From Deinococcus multiflagellatus (GTDB taxonomy: Bacteria; Deinococcota; Deinococci; Deinococcales; Deinococcaceae), in the NCBI RefSeq assembly GCF_020166415.1, contig NZ_JAIQXV010000004.1:227557-291556 (forward strand): DNA of 64,000 bases. Direction: 5' to 3'. Below, piece after piece: positions 51,205 to 64,000 of the stretch; the stretch's first letter is position 1; each line of letters opens with the position of its first letter. Below the pieces are notes generated by a model, which saw nothing but the letters and a program-made list of their open reading frames with translations, was not told where the DNA came from and searched no databases. The position numbers and the translations under genes are program-made.

Positions 51205-51849
51205 ATGCATGCCCTGATCGTGGTGGCCACGCTCCCCGAAGCCGAACGCCTGCAGGACCTGCCGGGCGCCCGCGTGGTGGTCAGCGGCGTGGGGCCGGTG
51301 GCGGCGGCGCTGGCGACGGCGCAGGCCCTGGCGCAGGCCCCGGCCGAGCTGGTGATCAGTGCGGGCATCGGCGGGGCCTACCCCGGCGCTGGGCTGGCCC
51401 CCGGCGAGCTGGCAGTGTCCAGCGTGATCGTGCAGGCCGATCTGGGCGCCTGGGACGGCCCGGCGTTTCTGCCTCTGGACACCCTGGGCCTCTCGGTGCG
51501 GCCCGGGGTGCCGCAGGGCGCGCAGTTTGCGGTGTGGAACAGGGCGGCCCAGGTGGCGCAGGCAGCGGGCGCCGGTTTTGGTCCCGCGCTGACCCTGTGC
51601 AGTGTGACCGGCTCGGCCCAGGGCGCGCAGGCCCTGGCAGAGCGTTTTCCCGGCGCGCTGTGCGAAGGCATGGAAGGCGCGGGGGTGGCCCACGCGGCGC
51701 TGCTGGCTGGGGTGCCCGCCCTAGAGGTGCGGGGCATCAGCAACCCGGTGGGGCCCCGGGACCGCACGGCGTGGCAGGTGGGGCCCGCCCTGGCTGCCAC
51801 CCGGCGGGGCGTTCAGGCCGCGCTGGCGGTGCTGGCCGGGCCAGGGTAA
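51205..51849 (+). CDS. mqnB: Futalosine hydrolase
   Basis: 214 residues of the nucleoside phosphorylase-like family. It cleaves futalosine to dehypoxanthinyl futalosine and hypoxanthine in the alternative menaquinone pathway. Motifs: SAGIGGAYPGAGL at the N-terminal sheet and CEGMEGAGVAHAALL, where the ME(G) pair binds ribose, followed by EVRGISNPVGPRDR, typical of MqnB. TAGCCT at 51192-51197 precedes the ATG by seven bases. Other mqn genes are not in the window. Confidence 0.88.
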   Translation: MHALIVVATLPEAERLQDLPGARVVVSGVGPVAAALATAQALAQAPAELVISAGIGGAYPGAGLAPGELAVSSVIVQADLGAWDGPAFLPLDTLGLSVRPGVPQGAQFAVWNRAAQVAQAAGAGFGPALTLCSVTGSAQGAQALAERFPGALCEGMEGAGVAHAALLAGVPALEVRGISNPVGPRDRTAWQVGPALAATRRGVQAALAVLAGPG

Positions 51850-52003
51850 GGGCCGAAAGGGGCCGCGCGGGGCACGCCGCGCGGCTGACCCACCTCTAGG
51901 TTAAGAACCGCTCTGGATGACGCCCAGGGTGTACCGTGGTAACGCACTCTCTCCTCTGCCGCGTTCCGTTTCCCCTTTTGCCCTGGTTTCAGGAGGCCCC
52001 GCC

Positions 52004-53329
52004 ATGACCACTGCCGCTTCGCCCGCCCCCACCTCCGCCATGCCGCTGGCCCCGGGGTTGCCCCTGGTCGGCAGCCTGCTGCCCATGATCCGCGACAGCG
52101 AGGGCTTTCTGGCCGCCCAGGCCGCGCGGCTGGGGCCCTGTTTCCGGGTGAAGGTGCTGAACCAGTCGCTGGTGGTGCTGGCCGGGCCCACGGCCGCACA
52201 GGTGATGGCTGAGAACAGCGGCGAGGTCACCGCGTGGCGCGTGTGGGAAGGGATTATCAAGGAGTTCGGTGGCCGGCAGGTGCTGACGATGCTGGAGGGC
52301 CCGGACCATCTGGCCTACCGGGCCGCCGCCCGCGCCGGGTTTGCCAAGAGCCGCGTGCTAGAAGGCCTGCCCCAGGTGGCCGCCCTGACGCGGGGGGCCC
52401 TGGACCGCACCGCCCCCGGCGAGGTGCTGAAGGTGGTGCCCTTTGCGCAGCGGCTGGTGGCCGACTGCATTGGCACCCTGACGCTGGGGCGCCTGCCAGG
52501 GCCACATCTGGCCGAGTTCATCACCTACTGGCACACGCAGCTGGCGGTGCATCTGGTGGGTTCGGCCCGCCCGGCGGCGCTGCGCAAGGCCGCGTACCTG
52601 CGCGCCAAGGCCAGTGCGCGCGCCTTTGCCCACGAGGTGCTGGCCCAGGACCCCGGCGAACACGCTTCAAGCTATGTCAGCGACCTGCGCCGCCTGCGCG
52701 AGACCCGCCCGGACCTGATGGACGACGAGGAACTGCTGTTCATGATGCTGATTCCCTACGTGGCCGGGCTGGACACGGTGGTGAACGTGCTGTCGCTGAC
52801 CCTGTACGAGCTCTACCGCCGGCCCAAGGTGCTGGCCCGGGTGCAGGCCGAGGCGCGCCCCGTGGTTGAAGCGGGTCTGCCCGCCGAACGGCTGCGCGAC
52901 CTGAAGGTGCTGCACGCCGCCGTGCTGGAGGTGCTGCGCCTCTACCCAGTGGCCAACACGCTGCCCCGCTACGCCACGCGCGATTTCACGGTGCAGGGCT
53001 TCCCCGTGCGCCAGGGCGAGCGGCTCCTGATGGCGCTCTTCACCTCGCAGCGCGACCCGGCCCTCTTCAAGGATCCCGATACCTTTGACCTGGACCGCTT
53101 TCTCCCCCCGCGCAACGAGCACAAGCAGAAGGGTGCCTTTCAGCCCTACGGCGCGGGCGCCCACACCTGCCTGGGCGCGGGCATGGCCGAGGCGCTGCTG
53201 GCCTCGGTGCTGGCGGTCACGGTCACGCACGGCCGTTTCAGCCTGTTTCCGCAGGGCTTCCGCATGAAGCCGTTTCACTCGGCCAACCTCTCCCCCGACC
53301 CCCGCCTGAGCCTGCGCCGCGAAGCCTAG
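52004..53329 (+). CDS. Cytochrome P450
   Basis: 441 residues from the ATG at 52004, which has AGGAGG upstream. Heme ligand C389 in FQPYGAGAHTCLGAG, ExxR in LEVLRLY, and the I-helix oxygen-binding motif as AGLDT. No membrane anchor. The overall pattern is near the CYP120/CYP287-like bacterial group; a carotenoid or fatty-acid substrate is possible but not shown. No redox partner gene is adjacent. Confidence 0.92.
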   Translation: MTTAASPAPTSAMPLAPGLPLVGSLLPMIRDSEGFLAAQAARLGPCFRVKVLNQSLVVLAGPTAAQVMAENSGEVTAWRVWEGIIKEFGGRQVLTMLEGPDHLAYRAAARAGFAKSRVLEGLPQVAALTRGALDRTAPGEVLKVVPFAQRLVADCIGTLTLGRLPGPHLAEFITYWHTQLAVHLVGSARPAALRKAAYLRAKASARAFAHEVLAQDPGEHASSYVSDLRRLRETRPDLMDDEELLFMMLIPYVAGLDTVVNVLSLTLYELYRRPKVLARVQAEARPVVEAGLPAERLRDLKVLHAAVLEVLRLYPVANTLPRYATRDFTVQGFPVRQGERLLMALFTSQRDPALFKDPDTFDLDRFLPPRNEHKQKGAFQPYGAGAHTCLGAGMAEALLASVLAVTVTHGRFSLFPQGFRMKPFHSANLSPDPRLSLRREA

Positions 53330-53342
53330 GCAAACGACTGGA

Positions 53343-53375
53343 GGGGCTGCCGTCCCAGGGAAGCTCGGCGGCCCC
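53343..53375. terminator. Hairpin after the P450 gene
   Basis: GGGGCTGCCG/CGGCGGCCCC around 13 bases, no T-run; it may serve both the P450 and the convergent pseudogene. Confidence 0.55.
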
Positions 53376-53388
53376 GGTGCTGGGTGGG

Positions 53389-53783
53389 CTAGCGGTGCAG
53401 GGGGGGCCAGTCGCCGTCCTCCATGCTGAGGTTCACGGTGGAGCGCCCCGGCCCCACCCGGAAGGTTATGGTGGGGGTTCATCGTCGGCGGCGTAGTCCC
53501 AGGCCACGCGGTTGCCGCGTTCATCGCGCACCTCCAAGTCAATGTCGAGGCAGTCGTCGTCGCAGATGGCCTTGACCTTGTCCTCGCCCCCCAGCAGGTT
53601 CATGGTTACGCGGGCCGTCTGGCCACCCTGCAGGTCGTACACCTTGGGCGCGAACAGTTCCCGGTCGTCGCCGTTGGTCATGCCCACCTGCAGGGCACTG
53701 GCGGAGGTGCCCTACAGCCCAGAGGGGACCATGTCGGCGTGGATCGGCGGGCCCAGCACCTGGATAAAAGCCTTGCGGTTCAT
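53389..53783 (-). pseudogene. Broken gene for a small PPC-like beta-sandwich protein
   Basis: Read from the ATG at 53783 (binding site AAGGAAGAG): 23 codons, then an in-frame TAG at 53712-53714, then 80 more codons in the same frame covering a coherent domain (QGGQTARVTMNLL, DCLDIDLEVRDERGNRVAW). The frame then stops at 53466 just after a run of five C (53471-53477 region); a one-base shift restores TITFRVGPGRSTVNLSMEDG and a stop at 53389. The domain resembles bacterial pre-peptidase C-terminal folds. Two lesions point to decay. A GTG at 53687 could still make the middle part. Confidence 0.7.
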
Positions 53784-53978
53784 GGTCTCTTCCTTGCCAG
53801 GGCGCTCTCTCCAGAGCAGGGCGAGAACAGGACAGGGCCACCGTGACCCTTTGCCCCTGTTGTCGTCTGGCACGCAGCGTAGACGCCCCCCCCGTGACGG
53901 CCCCGTGACCCAGGCGTGACCGCTGGCGGCTGGCCCACACACCTCCCAGGGCGCCCCTGTACCCCTTCTGTTCTTCAG

Positions 53979-54010
53979 TTGACAAAATGACTCAACTTCT
54001 CTGCTATGCT
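53979..54010 (+). promoter_or_regulatory. Promoter of the SsuA-like gene
   Basis: TTGACA (53979-53984) and TATGCT (54005-54010) lie 20 bp apart; TATGCT is seven bases before the ATG, so the mRNA is probably leaderless. The segment TTGA-N9-TCAA (53979-53995) is a palindrome over the -35 and could bind a regulator. Confidence 0.6.
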
Positions 54011-54017
54011 TTGTTTT

Positions 54018-54989
<972 letters not shown>

Positions 54990-55067
54990 AGGGCAACGGG
55001 GAGCGGGACGCGGTGCAAAGGGGCCGCGTCCCGCTTCCTGTGGTCTGGCGCCCGGTACACTACCGGG

Positions 55068-55766
55068 ATGACAGGGCCTAGAAAAGGATCACGGGGACGC
55101 GGCCCGAAGAAGAACACCGCGCAGGGCCGGGGCGGCGTCACGCGCGACGCCAGCCGCCCGGTGCGTGACCGCAGCAGCGCCGGGGGCAGCGAGGACCGCG
55201 CTCCCCGCAAGGTGACAGACCGGCCACAAGGTCAGGGCGGCCCCGCCCGCCCGGGCGGCGAGGGCGGCGCGCGCACACCCAGCCGCAGCGGCGGGGGCAG
55301 CGGGCAGGGCAGCCGTGGCGCAGGACGCGGGGGGCTGGCGCGCGGCGGCGCCCGGCCCGCCAGCAAAAAGCCGCTGCCGGAACTCAAGCGGGTGCAGCTG
55401 GACGCCCCCGCCCCCGACACCGTGTTCGTGGACCGCGACGGCGAAAAGCTGACCTTTCCAGACAGCAACCTCAAGCGCGTGGCGGCGCAGATTCTGAGTG
55501 CCAAGCGCAAGGCGTGGCGCTACCGGCCCTTTTCCTTTCCGCTGTTTACCGACAAGGGCAATGAGCAGACCTTTCACTTTGACTTCTATGTGTACGACGC
55601 CGAAGACAGCGTGATTCGCCTGATTCTGGTGGTGCCCTTCGAGTCGCGCGAGGTCTGGGACCGCGTGGGCCGCTTCAAGCGGCAGTACCCCATGTATCCC
55701 TATGAACTGTGGACCCCGGAGAAGCTGCACCACTTGGGCGGGCCCCGCGGCCGTCTGGATTTTTAA
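55068..55766 (+). CDS. Protein with RG-rich disordered N-terminus and C-terminal alpha/beta domain
   Basis: 232 residues. Residues 1-105 are rich in Arg, Gly and Ser with RGR/RGG/GRGG words and no hydrophobic core, like an RNA-binding RGG tail. Residues 120-230 form a domain ([64 protein letters not shown]) whose order resembles PD-(D/E)XK nuclease-like folds, but the expected E-x-K is missing, which suggests a non-catalytic version. The fold call is inference. TACACT lies six bases before the ATG. Confidence 0.6.
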   Translation: MTGPRKGSRGRGPKKNTAQGRGGVTRDASRPVRDRSSAGGSEDRAPRKVTDRPQGQGGPARPGGEGGARTPSRSGGGSGQGSRGAGRGGLARGGARPASKKPLPELKRVQLDAPAPDTVFVDRDGEKLTFPDSNLKRVAAQILSAKRKAWRYRPFSFPLFTDKGNEQTFHFDFYVYDAEDSVIRLILVVPFESREVWDRVGRFKRQYPMYPYELWTPEKLHHLGGPRGRLDF

Positions 55767-55782
55767 GGCCAGGAGACGAGCC

Positions 55783-55819
55783 AGAGGACCGGGGACGCGC
55801 GCCCTGGTCCTCTTTGTCT
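55783..55819 (+). terminator. Terminator after the RG-rich gene
   Basis: AGAGGACCGGG/CCCTGGTCCTCT (with one G-T) followed by a T-rich tail. Confidence 0.8.
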
Positions 55820-55980
55820 TGGGAGGCAAAGGCGCGAGGGGTTGAGGGCTACCAGAGCCCTCGGCCCGTCCTGCACCGTGCCCTCGGCCCGCGCCACCAC
55901 CCGCTGTCCACACTTCCCCCTCTCCCCTCCTCATCTGGCTCTCCCGCTCCTGCCGGGCGCGGACCGCTAGGCTGGGGCGC

Positions 55981-56385
55981 ATGAACGTCAATGCCAAAGG
56001 GGACCTGATCGCCCGCGCCATCGCCCTGGGGCTGGGCACCCCCAGCTTCGAGGTCACCACGCAGGGCCCGCCCCACGAGCCCACCTTCCGCGTGACCGTG
56101 CGCGTGGGCGGCGAGGTGCTGGGTCCAGGCGGCGAGGGCCGCAGCAAGAAAGATGCCGAGCGCACGGCCGCCGAGGCCGCCCTGCAGGCCCTGGACGGCG
56201 GCACACCAGCAACAGAAGGCCGCTGGCCCATCTACAGCGCCGTGCTGGCCGAGGCGCTGGAGGTGGCGGCCGACTTCGCCCCCGACGACACCTCGCTGGA
56301 CGAGGTGCGGGTGCGCGCCGCGCAGCTGTACCGCGACCTGCTGCGCGAGCTGGGCCACGGCCCCGAAGGAGACGACGAGGCGTGA
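55981..56385 (+). CDS. Stand-alone double-stranded-RNA-binding-domain protein
   Basis: 134 residues. Residues 3-75 match a ds[33 protein letters not shown] and the RNA-binding helix [21 protein letters not shown]. No RNase III catalytic domain is attached. The C-terminal half is an acidic helical region ([19 protein letters not shown]). TAGGCT lies seven bases before the ATG. The stop overlaps the HAD gene (GTGA). Confidence 0.82.
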   Translation: MNVNAKGDLIARAIALGLGTPSFEVTTQGPPHEPTFRVTVRVGGEVLGPGGEGRSKKDAERTAAEAALQALDGGTPATEGRWPIYSAVLAEALEVAADFAPDDTSLDEVRVRAAQLYRDLLRELGHGPEGDDEA

Positions 56386-57047
56386 GCGGCTGGCCCTGGC
56401 GCCCGGCAGGCGTGCTGTTCGACATGGACGGGGTGCTGACCCTGAACAACCACTTTCACCGGCAGGCGTGGCAGGAAGTGGCGCGTGAGGTGCTGGGCCT
56501 GCACCTGACCGAGCACGACCTGGACACCAAGGTGGACGGTGGCCGCAACCCCGAAATCATTGAGCGCCTGATCGGCACGGTGCCGGACGAAGCCCTGAGC
56601 CGCCGCGTGCACGACACCAAGGAAGGCCGTTACCGCGCCCTGGCCGCCGGGGCGCTGCGTGAGGTGCAGGGGCTGGGCGCCTACCTGGACGCGCTGGAAG
56701 CCCGCCGCATCCCCTTCGCCCTGGTCACCAGCGCCGACGCGGTGAACGTGGCCTTTGGCATGGAGGCGCTGGGCCTGGGCCACCGTTTTGCCGTGCGGGT
56801 GCTGGGCGAGGATGTGACGCGCGGCAAGCCCCACCCAGAGCCGTTTCTGCTGGGCGCCGCGCGCCTGGGCCTGGACCCCACACAGTGCCTGGCCCACGAG
56901 GACGCCGTGAATGGCGTGCGCAGCGCGGCCGGGGCTGGTTGCCGCGTGGTGGCGCTCACCACCACCGCGCCTGCCGAAGCCCTGCGCGCAGCGGGCGCCG
57001 CCCTGACCGTCCCCGACTTCACCGGCTGGGCCGCGTGGCTGGCCTGA
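56382..57047 (+). CDS. HAD-superfamily phosphatase, beta-phosphoglucomutase-like
   Basis: 221 residues from the GTG overlapping the previous stop. Motif I is LFDMDGVLT (nucleophile D), motif II VTSADAV (S/T), motif III K in RGKPHPEPF, motif IV HEDAVNG. Helical cap between motifs I and II (C1 type). Substrates of such enzymes are small phosphorylated metabolites; the exact one is unknown. Middle gene of a dsRBD-HAD-yraN operon. Confidence 0.88.
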   Translation: MSGWPWRPAGVLFDMDGVLTLNNHFHRQAWQEVAREVLGLHLTEHDLDTKVDGGRNPEIIERLIGTVPDEALSRRVHDTKEGRYRALAAGALREVQGLGAYLDALEARRIPFALVTSADAVNVAFGMEALGLGHRFAVRVLGEDVTRGKPHPEPFLLGAARLGLDPTQCLAHEDAVNGVRSAAGAGCRVVALTTTAPAEALRAAGAALTVPDFTGWAAWLA

Positions 57048-57051
57048 CCCC

Positions 57052-57393
57052 ATGAAAGGCGCCGAGGCCGAAGCCCGCGCGGCGGCCCACCTGCAGGCCC
57101 TGGGCCGCACCGTGCTGGCCCAGAACTACCGCATCAGGGGCGGCGAGATTGATCTGGTCACCCGCGAGCCGGGCGGTACCCTGGTCTTCACCGAGGTCCG
57201 CCACCGCGCCGCCCCCGACCACGGCAGCGCCGCCGAAAGCGTGACCCCCCGCAAGCTGGCCCTGATGCACCGCGCCGCCCTGAGTTACCTGCTGCGCGAG
57301 TGTGGCCGCGACGATCTTCCCTGCCGGCTGGAGGTCCTCACGATTGACGGGCCGGTAGAGGGCGGGGTGGTGGGGATCTGGCCGGTGGAGTGA
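57052..57393 (+). CDS. YraN/UPF0102 nuclease-fold protein
   Basis: 113 residues. The restriction-endonuclease-like core shows [13 protein letters not shown], then [31 protein letters not shown], where D and E-V-R represent the PD-(D/E)XK site; the usual K is R here. The family is widespread and mostly uncharacterised, suspected in DNA processing. It starts five bases after the HAD stop. Confidence 0.85.
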   Translation: MKGAEAEARAAAHLQALGRTVLAQNYRIRGGEIDLVTREPGGTLVFTEVRHRAAPDHGSAAESVTPRKLALMHRAALSYLLRECGRDDLPCRLEVLTIDGPVEGGVVGIWPVE

Positions 57394-57473
57394 GGACGGT
57401 GATGGTTGAGGGTTGAAGGAAGATGGAAAAACACAGCGTCATGCCGCAGCGCCCCTCTCCCCCAACCACAAAC

Positions 57474-57502
57474 AGAAAAGCGGCCCGGTACTCCCAGGCC
57501 GC
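57474..57502 (-). terminator. Terminator of gltA
   Basis: On the minus strand GCGGCC...GGCCGC with a TTTT tail; flanked by GGTTGATGG-like words on both sides (57400-57425, 57505-57535). Confidence 0.75.
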
Positions 57503-57532
57503 CTTCCTCCATCAACCATCAACGTTCAACCC

Positions 57533-58666
<1,134 letters not shown>

Positions 58667-58758
58667 GATGCTGCGAGCATAGCACCGCGCCGCTTTCCCG
58701 CCGCCCCCGCCTCACGTTCCCGCAGGGGTGACAGAGCCCGCCGGTACAATGCCGGGCG

Positions 58759-59316
58759 ATGACGGCTTCCCCCTCCTCTGTCACCCTGGCCCTGGACACG
58801 GCCACCCCCTGGCTGACCCTGGCCCTGGTGTGGCCCGGCGGTGAGCTGAGTGTGTCACGCGAGGTGGGCCGCGCCCACGCCGAACTGCTGCCCCAGGCCG
58901 CCCGCACCCTGTTTGACGATGTGGGCCTGCCCTTCCGCGCCGACCTGATCGTGATTGGCACCGGCCCCGGTTCCTATACCGGCGTGCGGGTGGGCGCCAG
59001 CTACGCCCTGGGCCTGGGCCGGGTGTGGAGCGCACCCGTGCTGGGCGTCAGCACCTTAGAAGCCCTGGTGCGCGGCGAGGGCAAGCAGGGCGTGTCCCTG
59101 GACGCCCGCAAGGGCAACGTGTACGGCGCCGTGTACGAGGTCCAGAGCGGCGTGGTACACACCCGCCTGCACGACCCCGCCCGCCTCCCCCTGCCCGACT
59201 TCCAGGCCATCTTAGGCGACACCCCCCACCACCACGACGGGGCCCCGGACGGCCTGGCCCTGCTGCGCGCCGGCGTGGCCCACGGGCAGCGGGAGTGGGC
59301 GCTGGCGTATTTGTAA
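58759..59316 (+). CDS. tsaB: tRNA threonylcarbamoyladenosine biosynthesis protein TsaB
   Basis: 185 residues. ASKHA-fold start VTLALDTATPWLTLALV, then GTGPGSYTGVRVGASYALGLG, the TsaB signature. It scaffolds TsaD in transfer of the carbamoyl-threonyl group made by TsaC (21334). The C-terminus is short compared with E. coli. TACAAT at 58745-58750 lies eight bases before the ATG. Convergent with the ABC exporter. Confidence 0.92.
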   Translation: MTASPSSVTLALDTATPWLTLALVWPGGELSVSREVGRAHAELLPQAARTLFDDVGLPFRADLIVIGTGPGSYTGVRVGASYALGLGRVWSAPVLGVSTLEALVRGEGKQGVSLDARKGNVYGAVYEVQSGVVHTRLHDPARLPLPDFQAILGDTPHHHDGAPDGLALLRAGVAHGQREWALAYL

Positions 59317-59325
59317 GGGGATGTA

Positions 59326-59377
59326 GGACGTGGGCTGTAGGTTGTAGGGGTTTTCCCACAACCTACAGCCCACGTCC
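59326..59377. terminator. 20-bp perfect hairpin between tsaB and the ABC exporter
   Basis: Arms 59326-59345 and 59358-59377 are exact reverse complements around a GGGG-TTTT-CCC core. A likely bidirectional terminator, made of the same GTGGG/GTTGT words as other gene ends here. Confidence 0.8.
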
Positions 59378-59388
59378 CACAACCTCAC

Positions 59389-61253
<1,865 letters not shown>

Positions 61254-61257
<4 letters not shown>

Positions 61258-63161
61258 GGGGTCACCTTCTGTTCCAGCAGGTTGGCGGCCGACTCGGGGT
61301 CCGCCACCGCGTCGTCTTCGGCATCCAGGTCACTGGCCAGGCGCTGCAGGCGCTCCAGTTGCGCGTAATGCCCGTTCCGGGCAATCAGTTCGTCATGGCT
61401 GCCCTGCTCGGCCACCCGCCCGCCATCAAGCACCACGATCTGGTCGGCGTGGCGCAGGGTAGAGACGCGGTGGGCCATCAGAATCACGGTGCGGCCCTGG
61501 CTCACTTCGCGCAGGCCATCCAGAATGCGGCGCTCGGTTTCGGTGTCCACGGCGCTCAGGGAGTCGTCCAGAATCAGGATGCGCGGCTCGCGCACAATCG
61601 CGCGGGCAATCGCGGTGCGCTGGCGCTGGCCCCCCGAAAGGGTCACGCCTCGCTCCCCCAGCATGGTGTCAAAGCCGGCCGGGAAGTCCTCAACATCGTC
61701 CAGCAGGCCGGCCAGCCGCGCGGCCTCGCGCACCTTGGCAGGGTCCGGCGTCTGCGGAATATCGGCGGGCGGCGGCGCCCCCACCACACTCACGCCGGTG
61801 GGCACCTCGGGCAGGTCACGCGCCTCTATACCAAAGCCGATGTTGTTGGCAATGGTGTCGCTGAACAGGAAAGGTTCCTGCGGCACCACGCTGATCGCGT
61901 CGCGCAGCGTGGACAGCGGAATGGCGCGCAGGTCGTGCCCGTCAATGCGGATGCTGCCGCTCGTGGGGTCCATGGCGCGGGTCAGCAGCTGGCCCAGCAC
62001 CGTCTTGCCGCTGCCCGTGGGCCCGGTAATCCCCAGGAAGGTGCCAGCCGGAATCTGCAGGTTCACGCCCTCCAGCACGCTGGTCTGGCCGTAGCGCAGC
62101 GTCACGTTCTGGAAGTCAATGTCCCCACGCAGCTGGCGCAGCCGCGCCTCCGTGCGTCCGGTTTCGTCGCGCACCAGCGGCTGGGCGTCGAAGATCTCTT
62201 TCAGGCGCACCCACGAGGCCAGCCCGCGCTGAATAATCCCGGTGATCCAGCCGATCATCAGCATGGGCCACGTCAGGCGCTCCAGGGTGCCCACAAACTG
62301 CACGAACATCCCCACCGTGAAGGTGCTGCCGGGCTCCAGAATCAGGCGCCCCCCCACCAGCAGAATCAGGCCAAAGGCCAGCCCCAGCAGCAGGCTCATG
62401 AACGAGCGCAGCGGCCCGTCCACCTTGGTCAGGGCGATGTTGCGCCGCAGCAGTTCGAGGTTCATGGCGCGGTAATCCTCGATCTCGCGTTCCTCAATGG
62501 CGTAGCCCTTGACCACGCGCGCCCCGCTGAAGTTCTCCTGCGCGCGGGCCGAGATCAGCGAGTTCTGCTCCTGGGCCAGGCGGTGGCGCTTGTTGATCTG
62601 CCGCGCCAGATAGGTCAGCACGCCCACGATCACGGGCACAATCGCCACCACAATCAGGGTCAGCTGCCAGCTCAGGCTGAACATCACCGCAAAGGCCGTG
62701 GCAAAGCCGGACACGATGTTCACGATCTGCCAGGCGCCAAAGCCCAGCATTTCGCGCACGGCGCTCAGGTCACCCGTCAGGCGGTTCATCAGGTCGCCGG
62801 TGCGGGCGCGGTCGTAATACGGCTTGTCCAGCGTCTGCAGGTGGGCAAACAGGTCGCGCCGGATCTCGTACTCGCTCTGGCGCGAGGCAATCACGATCTG
62901 CCGGCGCATCACCAGCATGAAAAAGCCGGCCGTCAGCGCCGCCGCCACAATCCCCAGCGCGTACAGCGCGGCGGTGCCCAGCGTGATGCCGGGCGTGGCT
63001 GGGTTGGCGTCCACCTGCCCGGTCAGACCGTCAATGGTCAGGCGAATGAGGTAAAACGGCAGCAGGTTGACCGACGTGGCGATCACCACGGCGATCAGGC
63101 CGATGGCGTACTGGCGCGTGTGCAGGCGCAGGTACGGCCACAGCGAGCGAAAACTATCCAA
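61254..63161 (-). CDS. ABC exporter half-transporter, first subunit
   Basis: 635 residues from the TTG at 63161, chosen because GGGAGG lies seven bases upstream; a TTG at 63200 has no such site. Six membrane segments, then an ATP-binding domain with Walker [10 protein letters not shown], signature LSGGQ and Walker [13 protein letters not shown]: the catalytic Glu is replaced by Asp. Together with LSTGQ in the partner, one of the two ATP sites is degenerate, as in TM287/288- or BmrCD-type heterodimers. A 30-residue insert lies before the signature (about 465-495). Confidence 0.92.
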
Positions 63162-63349
63162 GGGGTGCCTCCCGGGGGCGGGCAAGAGGGCGGGGGCCAA
63201 AAAGGGGCGGTTTCAAGGGAGACTTCTCCCGTGCGCGCGTCAGAATACGCCCGCAGCCCGTCAGCGAAATGCGCCACATGGCGCATACGACCCCAACGCT
63301 CAGGAAAGGCTCAAGGGTGGGCCCCGCCCCTGGCCCTGGCGCGGCGCGA

Positions 63350-63378
63350 TTGACACCCCCCGGGGGCGGTGCTACTAT
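63350..63378 (+). promoter_or_regulatory. Promoter of the tRNA operon
   Basis: TTGACA (63350-63355), 17-bp spacer, TACTAT (63373-63378). Near-consensus housekeeping promoter; a leader of about 75 nt precedes the first tRNA. Confidence 0.85.
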
Positions 63379-63456
63379 TCCCAGCCGGAAGTGATCGCGC
63401 CTCAGCGACACACTTCCGCACTCGGAGGCCGGCCTTCCCCAGCTTCTTTCAGGAAC

Positions 63457-63536
<80 letters not shown>

Positions 63537-63598
63537 ACGACCTCTTCTCACCACACAGAAGGCGGCTCGTGGCCCGAAGGGGCGAGACAGTAGAATAC

Positions 63599-63684
<86 letters not shown>

Positions 63685-63688
63685 CGAT

Positions 63689-63768
<80 letters not shown>

Positions 63769-63772
63769 CTAA

Positions 63773-63847
<75 letters not shown>

Positions 63848-63858
63848 ACAGCCGGAGT

Positions 63859-63897
63859 AGCGCGTCCCCCTTGTGTGGGCCGCGCTGCTTCTCTTTC
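63859..63897 (+). terminator. Terminator of the tRNA operon
   Basis: AGCGCG/CGCGCT with inner CCC/GGG, then a T/C-rich tail. Confidence 0.7.
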
Positions 63898-63920
63898 TCG
63901 CCCGCCGCCCACACGGCACT

Positions 63921-64000
63921 TTGCGTTTGCGCGGCGGCCCTGTACACTGTCAAGGCTTGCCTGCTTCCCTTGCGGGCAGTTCCAGACCAGGAGGACACAG
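63921..64000 (+). promoter_or_regulatory. Promoter and ribosome binding site of a gene beyond the window, predicted tuf
   Basis: TTGCGT (63921-63926), 16-bp spacer, TACACT (63943-63948), then a ~45-nt leader ending in CAGGAGGACACAG at the last base: a strong binding site directly before the expected start codon. The tRNA order Thr-Tyr-Gly-Thr before it is the same as upstream of tufB in E. coli. Confidence 0.7.

Noticed and set aside
61359..63353. Long plus-strand frame opposite the ABC exporter subunit
   Set aside because: Antisense of Walker and membrane regions; no start signal or domain.

Overview
The window is 64 kb of very GC-rich chromosome from a Deinococcus-type bacterium. I base this on four things: a second tryptophanyl-tRNA synthetase that matches my memory of the D. 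radiodurans TrpRS II type; the futalosine-pathway gene mqnB; gene starts dominated by a TANNNT box 6-9 bases before the initiation codon (leaderless transcripts, a known trait of the genus); and the mix of small hypothetical genes. No rRNA, CRISPR array or recognisable insertion sequence was seen. Species was not determined.

Layout. 1-7.4 kb: 3' part of a secreted ExeM/NucH-like nuclease, a GrpB/nucleotidyltransferase fusion, an HtrA-like protease overlapping a CCA-adding enzyme, a site-2 protease and a hemolysin III homologue. 7.4-10.6 kb: copy A of a ~228-bp dispersed repeat, guaB interrupted by a 381-residue intein with a LAGLIDADG-like endonuclease, and tRNA-Ala(CGC). 10.6-17.7 kb: exported beta-propeller, PEGA lipoprotein, metallo-beta-lactamase-fold hydrolase, YbjN-like protein, TPR-diguanylate cyclase. 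18-25.5 kb: murA, a small ribbon-helix-helix-like protein, pilC, tsaC-scpB, trpS2, copy B of the repeat, tdh. 25.6-36.5 kb: small hypotheticals, murJ, topA, a PIG-L deacetylase, rnhA-yqeK. 36.5-43.5 kb: MFS transporter, an AT-rich orphan island, glmU, lgt, tatC, tatA and an atypical SDR. 44-51.2 kb: a signalling block of two stand-alone CheB proteins, a CheB-CheR-PAS fusion and a PAS histidine kinase. 51.2-63.2 kb: mqnB, a P450, a broken secreted gene, an orphan SsuA-like binding protein, an RG-rich protein, a stand-alone dsRNA-binding-domain protein, HAD hydrolase, yraN, gltA, tsaB and a heterodimeric ABC exporter. 63.3-64 kb: a Thr-Tyr-Gly-Thr tRNA operon and a promoter plus Shine-Dalgarno for a gene just outside, predicted to be EF-Tu.

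Functional links. Envelope assembly is well represented (murA, glmU, murJ, lgt, tatAC). tRNA biology recurs (CCA enzyme, tsaC and tsaB of the t6A pathway, trpS2, five tRNAs). The CheB/CheR/kinase block looks like a two-component methylation module; no receptor, cheA, cheW or flagellar gene is visible in the window.

The most notable observations are the intein placed two residues before the catalytic cysteine of IMP dehydrogenase, the duplicated structured repeat, the CheB/CheR block, the AT-rich orphan gene, a secreted gene broken by an amber codon and a frameshift, and families of G-rich/C-rich inverted arrays at gene ends.
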